Shown here piece after piece: positions 7,910-9,260 of a DNA stretch of 9,260 nucleotides. Every line of letters starts with the position of its first letter. Position 1 is the stretch's first letter. Source of the stretch: an uncultured Micrococcus sp. (GTDB lineage Bacteria; Actinomycetota; Actinomycetes; Actinomycetales; Micrococcaceae); NCBI GenBank assembly GCA_946222435.1, contig CAMIOJ010000062.1, forward strand, positions 1 to 9,260, given 5' to 3'. The notes under the pieces were generated by a model. That model did not search any database. It was not told the origin of the DNA and worked only from the letters and a program-made list of their open reading frames with translations. The position numbers and the translations under genes were made by a program.

Positions 7910-8160
7910 CTGTGCGGTCAGGGCCGGAACGGCCAGTCCGTCGGCCAGGGCGAAGACACTGGGAAAAGGCACCCCGCCGATTGGGCAAGGCGACCTGGAT
8001 CCTCACATTGATGGGCATGGGTGTACCCCTCTCCCGGGCGTGAGTATGTTCCCGGGAGTGTCCGAGTCCTCTCGTCGAACCAGAACAAATGGCTCCTTCA
8101 CCACCCCACGAACCAGCCAAACCCTCTGGCTCGACGCGGGGAGGCCGCCAGACGCCCCGG
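7910..8160. other. Convergent intergenic stretch without a supported gene
   Basis: This is the rest of the 323-base spacer between the convergent SLC13 and ispH genes. I find no coding frame with convincing codon use. It holds a small hairpin GGCCG-GAA-CGGCC (7922-7934), the 8-12-8 inverted repeat at 8031-8058, and a weak 5-base stem AGCCA/TGGCT (8115-8131) that might serve as the ispH 3' end. Runs of A and T are slightly more frequent than in the genes. A small RNA is possible but cannot be shown. Confidence 0.5.
8031..8058. repeat. 8-12-8 inverted repeat CTCCCGGG / CCCGGGAG
   Basis: Perfect 8-base arms (8031-8038 and 8051-8058) flank a 12-base AT-richer centre that includes TATGTT (8045-8050), a -10-like sequence on the plus strand. 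No good -35 element is found 16-18 bases upstream of it. The structure could be the stem of an RNA hairpin or terminator for ispH, a protein-binding site, or a promoter of an unannotated RNA. I cannot choose between these. Confidence 0.5.
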
Positions 8161-9243
8161 TCAGTCGCGGCGGCGGCCGCCGAGGCTGCGGTCCTCGTCG
8201 CCGATCTTCTTCAGCTCGGCGCGCAGCTCCTTGGGCAGGGAGAACATGATGTCCTCCTCCGCGGTGACGACCTCGTCCACCTGCGCGTAGCCGTAGTCCG
8301 CCAGCAGGGACAGCACGTCCTGCACCAGTACCTCCGGCACGGACGCGCCGGAGCTCAGGCCCACGGTGGCGACGCCCTCGAACCAGGACTCGTCCACCTG
8401 GTGCGCGAAGTCCACGCGCTCGGCGCGGCGGGCGCCGTACTCCAGCGAGACCTCCTTGAGGCGCACGGAGTTGGAAGAGTTCGCGGAGCCCACCACCAGC
8501 ATCAGGTCCACCTCGGGCGAGATGACCTTCACGGCGGCCTGGCGGTTGGAGGTGGCGTAGCAGATGTCGTCCGAGGGCGGGTCCTGCAGGTTCGGGAACC
8601 GCTCGCGCAGCACGGAGACGATCTCCAGGGTCTCGTCCACGGAGAGGGTGGTCTGGGAGAGCCAGATCAGGTTGTCCGGGTCCTGGACCTGCACGGTCCG
8701 GGCCTCCTCCACGTCGTTGATGACGGTGGTGTGCTCCGGCGCCTCGCCGTAGGTGCCCTCGACCTCCTCATGCCCGTCGTGCCCGATGAGCAGGATCTGC
8801 TTGTCCTGCTTCGCGAAGCGCACGGCCTCGCGGTGCACCTTGGTGACCAGCGGGCAGGTGGCGTCGATGGTCTGCAGGTCACGCTCGGCGGCCTCGGCCA
8901 CCACGGCCGGGGACACGCCGTGGGCGGAGAAGACGGTGACGGCACCGGCGGGCACCTCGTCCAGCTCGGAGACGAACACCACGCCGCGCTCGGACAGCGA
9001 GTCCACCACGTGGCGGTTGTGCACGATCTCCTTGCGCACGTAGACCGGGGCGCCGTGGACCTCGAGGGCCTTCTCCACAGCGATCACGGCGCGGTCCACG
9101 CCGGCGCAGTAGCCGCGCGGGGCGGCCAGCAGGACGCGCTTGTCACCGGAGACGGGGGCGGCGGCCTCGATCTCCTCGCGGGAGCGGCTGACGTAGTGCT
9201 TGCGTCCCTCACGGCGCTTGGGCGCGAAGTTCTCCGAGAACAC
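8161..9243 (-). CDS. ispH: 4-hydroxy-3-methylbut-2-enyl diphosphate reductase
   Basis: IspH (LytB) carries out the last step of the MEP pathway, reducing HMBPP to IPP and DMAPP with a [4Fe-4S] cluster in the cytosol. Read leftwards from GTG 9243 it is 360 residues. The three cluster cysteines are Cys46 (PRGYCAGVDRA), Cys130 (DATCPLVTKVH) and Cys228 (DDICYATSNRQ). Substrate-site motifs are EIVHN (72-76), GHDGHEEVEGT (154-164, His158 and Glu160), QTTLSVD (197-203), GSANSSNS (252-259) and SSGASVPE (297-304). All are intact, so the enzyme should be active. The conserved core begins near residue 34, so the first 30 or so residues are an extension. The start is uncertain: the frame stays open to the window edge (9244-9260), and the true start could lie beyond it or slightly inside. 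No ribosome binding site is seen before GTG 9243. Confidence 0.96.
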   Translation of the reverse strand: MFSENFAPKRREGRKHYVSRSREEIEAAAPVSGDKRVLLAAPRGYCAGVDRAVIAVEKALEVHGAPVYVRKEIVHNRHVVDSLSERGVVFVSELDEVPAGAVTVFSAHGVSPAVVAEAAERDLQTIDATCPLVTKVHREAVRFAKQDKQILLIGHDGHEEVEGTYGEAPEHTTVINDVEEARTVQVQDPDNLIWLSQTTLSVDETLEIVSVLRERFPNLQDPPSDDICYATSNRQAAVKVISPEVDLMLVVGSANSSNSVRLKEVSLEYGARRAERVDFAHQVDESWFEGVATVGLSSGASVPEVLVQDVLSLLADYGYAQVDEVVTAEEDIMFSLPKELRAELKKIGDEDRSLGGRRRD

Positions 9244-9260
9244 GAAACGGCCGTCGGGCG

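Noticed and set aside
7980..8160. Possible actinobacterial 6C-type small RNA or a tRNA
   Set aside because: The C-runs are four bases at most rather than six in paired loops, and no cloverleaf or TψC-like arm can be formed.

Overview
The window is about 9.3 kb of very GC-rich DNA with strong G/C preference at third codon positions, GTG starts and tight ATGA/GTGA gene overlaps. This is typical of a high-GC actinobacterium. The mix of ychF, rmuC and ispH around an ABC/two-component cassette and an SLC13 carrier would fit a member of the Micrococcaceae (Micrococcus or Kocuria type), but the genus is inferred from general impression, not measured.

Left end (1-784): the 5' part of ychF (P-loop ATPase/GTPase) runs leftwards off the window. 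Diverging from it is an unrecognised 164-residue acidic protein with a Ser/Thr/Pro/Gly-rich N-terminus.

Centre-left (785-4537): a compact four-gene operon encodes an ABC ATPase, a six-helix ABC-2 type permease, a DesK-like (HisKA_3) membrane histidine kinase and a NarL/LuxR-type response regulator. Each junction is a 4-base stop/start overlap preceded by a GGAGG ribosome binding site. A perfect 6-4-6 inverted repeat (CATGAC-ATCC-GTCATG) lies 57 bases before the first start and is a good candidate for the regulator's own operator. The likely picture is a sensor that detects membrane or envelope stress, or a toxic compound, and induces its own exporter.

Centre (4538-6139): a 141-base spacer carries seven and a half perfect copies of the 8-bp unit GGCGGACC, then two short dyads, the second abutting the start codon of rmuC. 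rmuC encodes a membrane-anchored coiled-coil protein with a nuclease-like domain. A 213-base purine-rich spacer follows.

Right (6140-9260): an SLC13/DASS-type sodium-coupled carboxylate carrier ends at two tandem hairpins, the second a strong terminator stem. It converges on ispH (last enzyme of the MEP isoprenoid pathway) on the minus strand, whose 5' end may lie beyond the window. The 323-base convergent spacer holds the hairpins and an unexplained 8-12-8 inverted repeat.

I see no rRNA, tRNA, CRISPR array, insertion sequence or phage gene. Most of the window is ordinary chromosomal sequence. The items most worth a second look are the operator-like dyad before the ABC/two-component operon, the 8-bp tandem repeat upstream of rmuC, and the inverted repeat in the convergent spacer.
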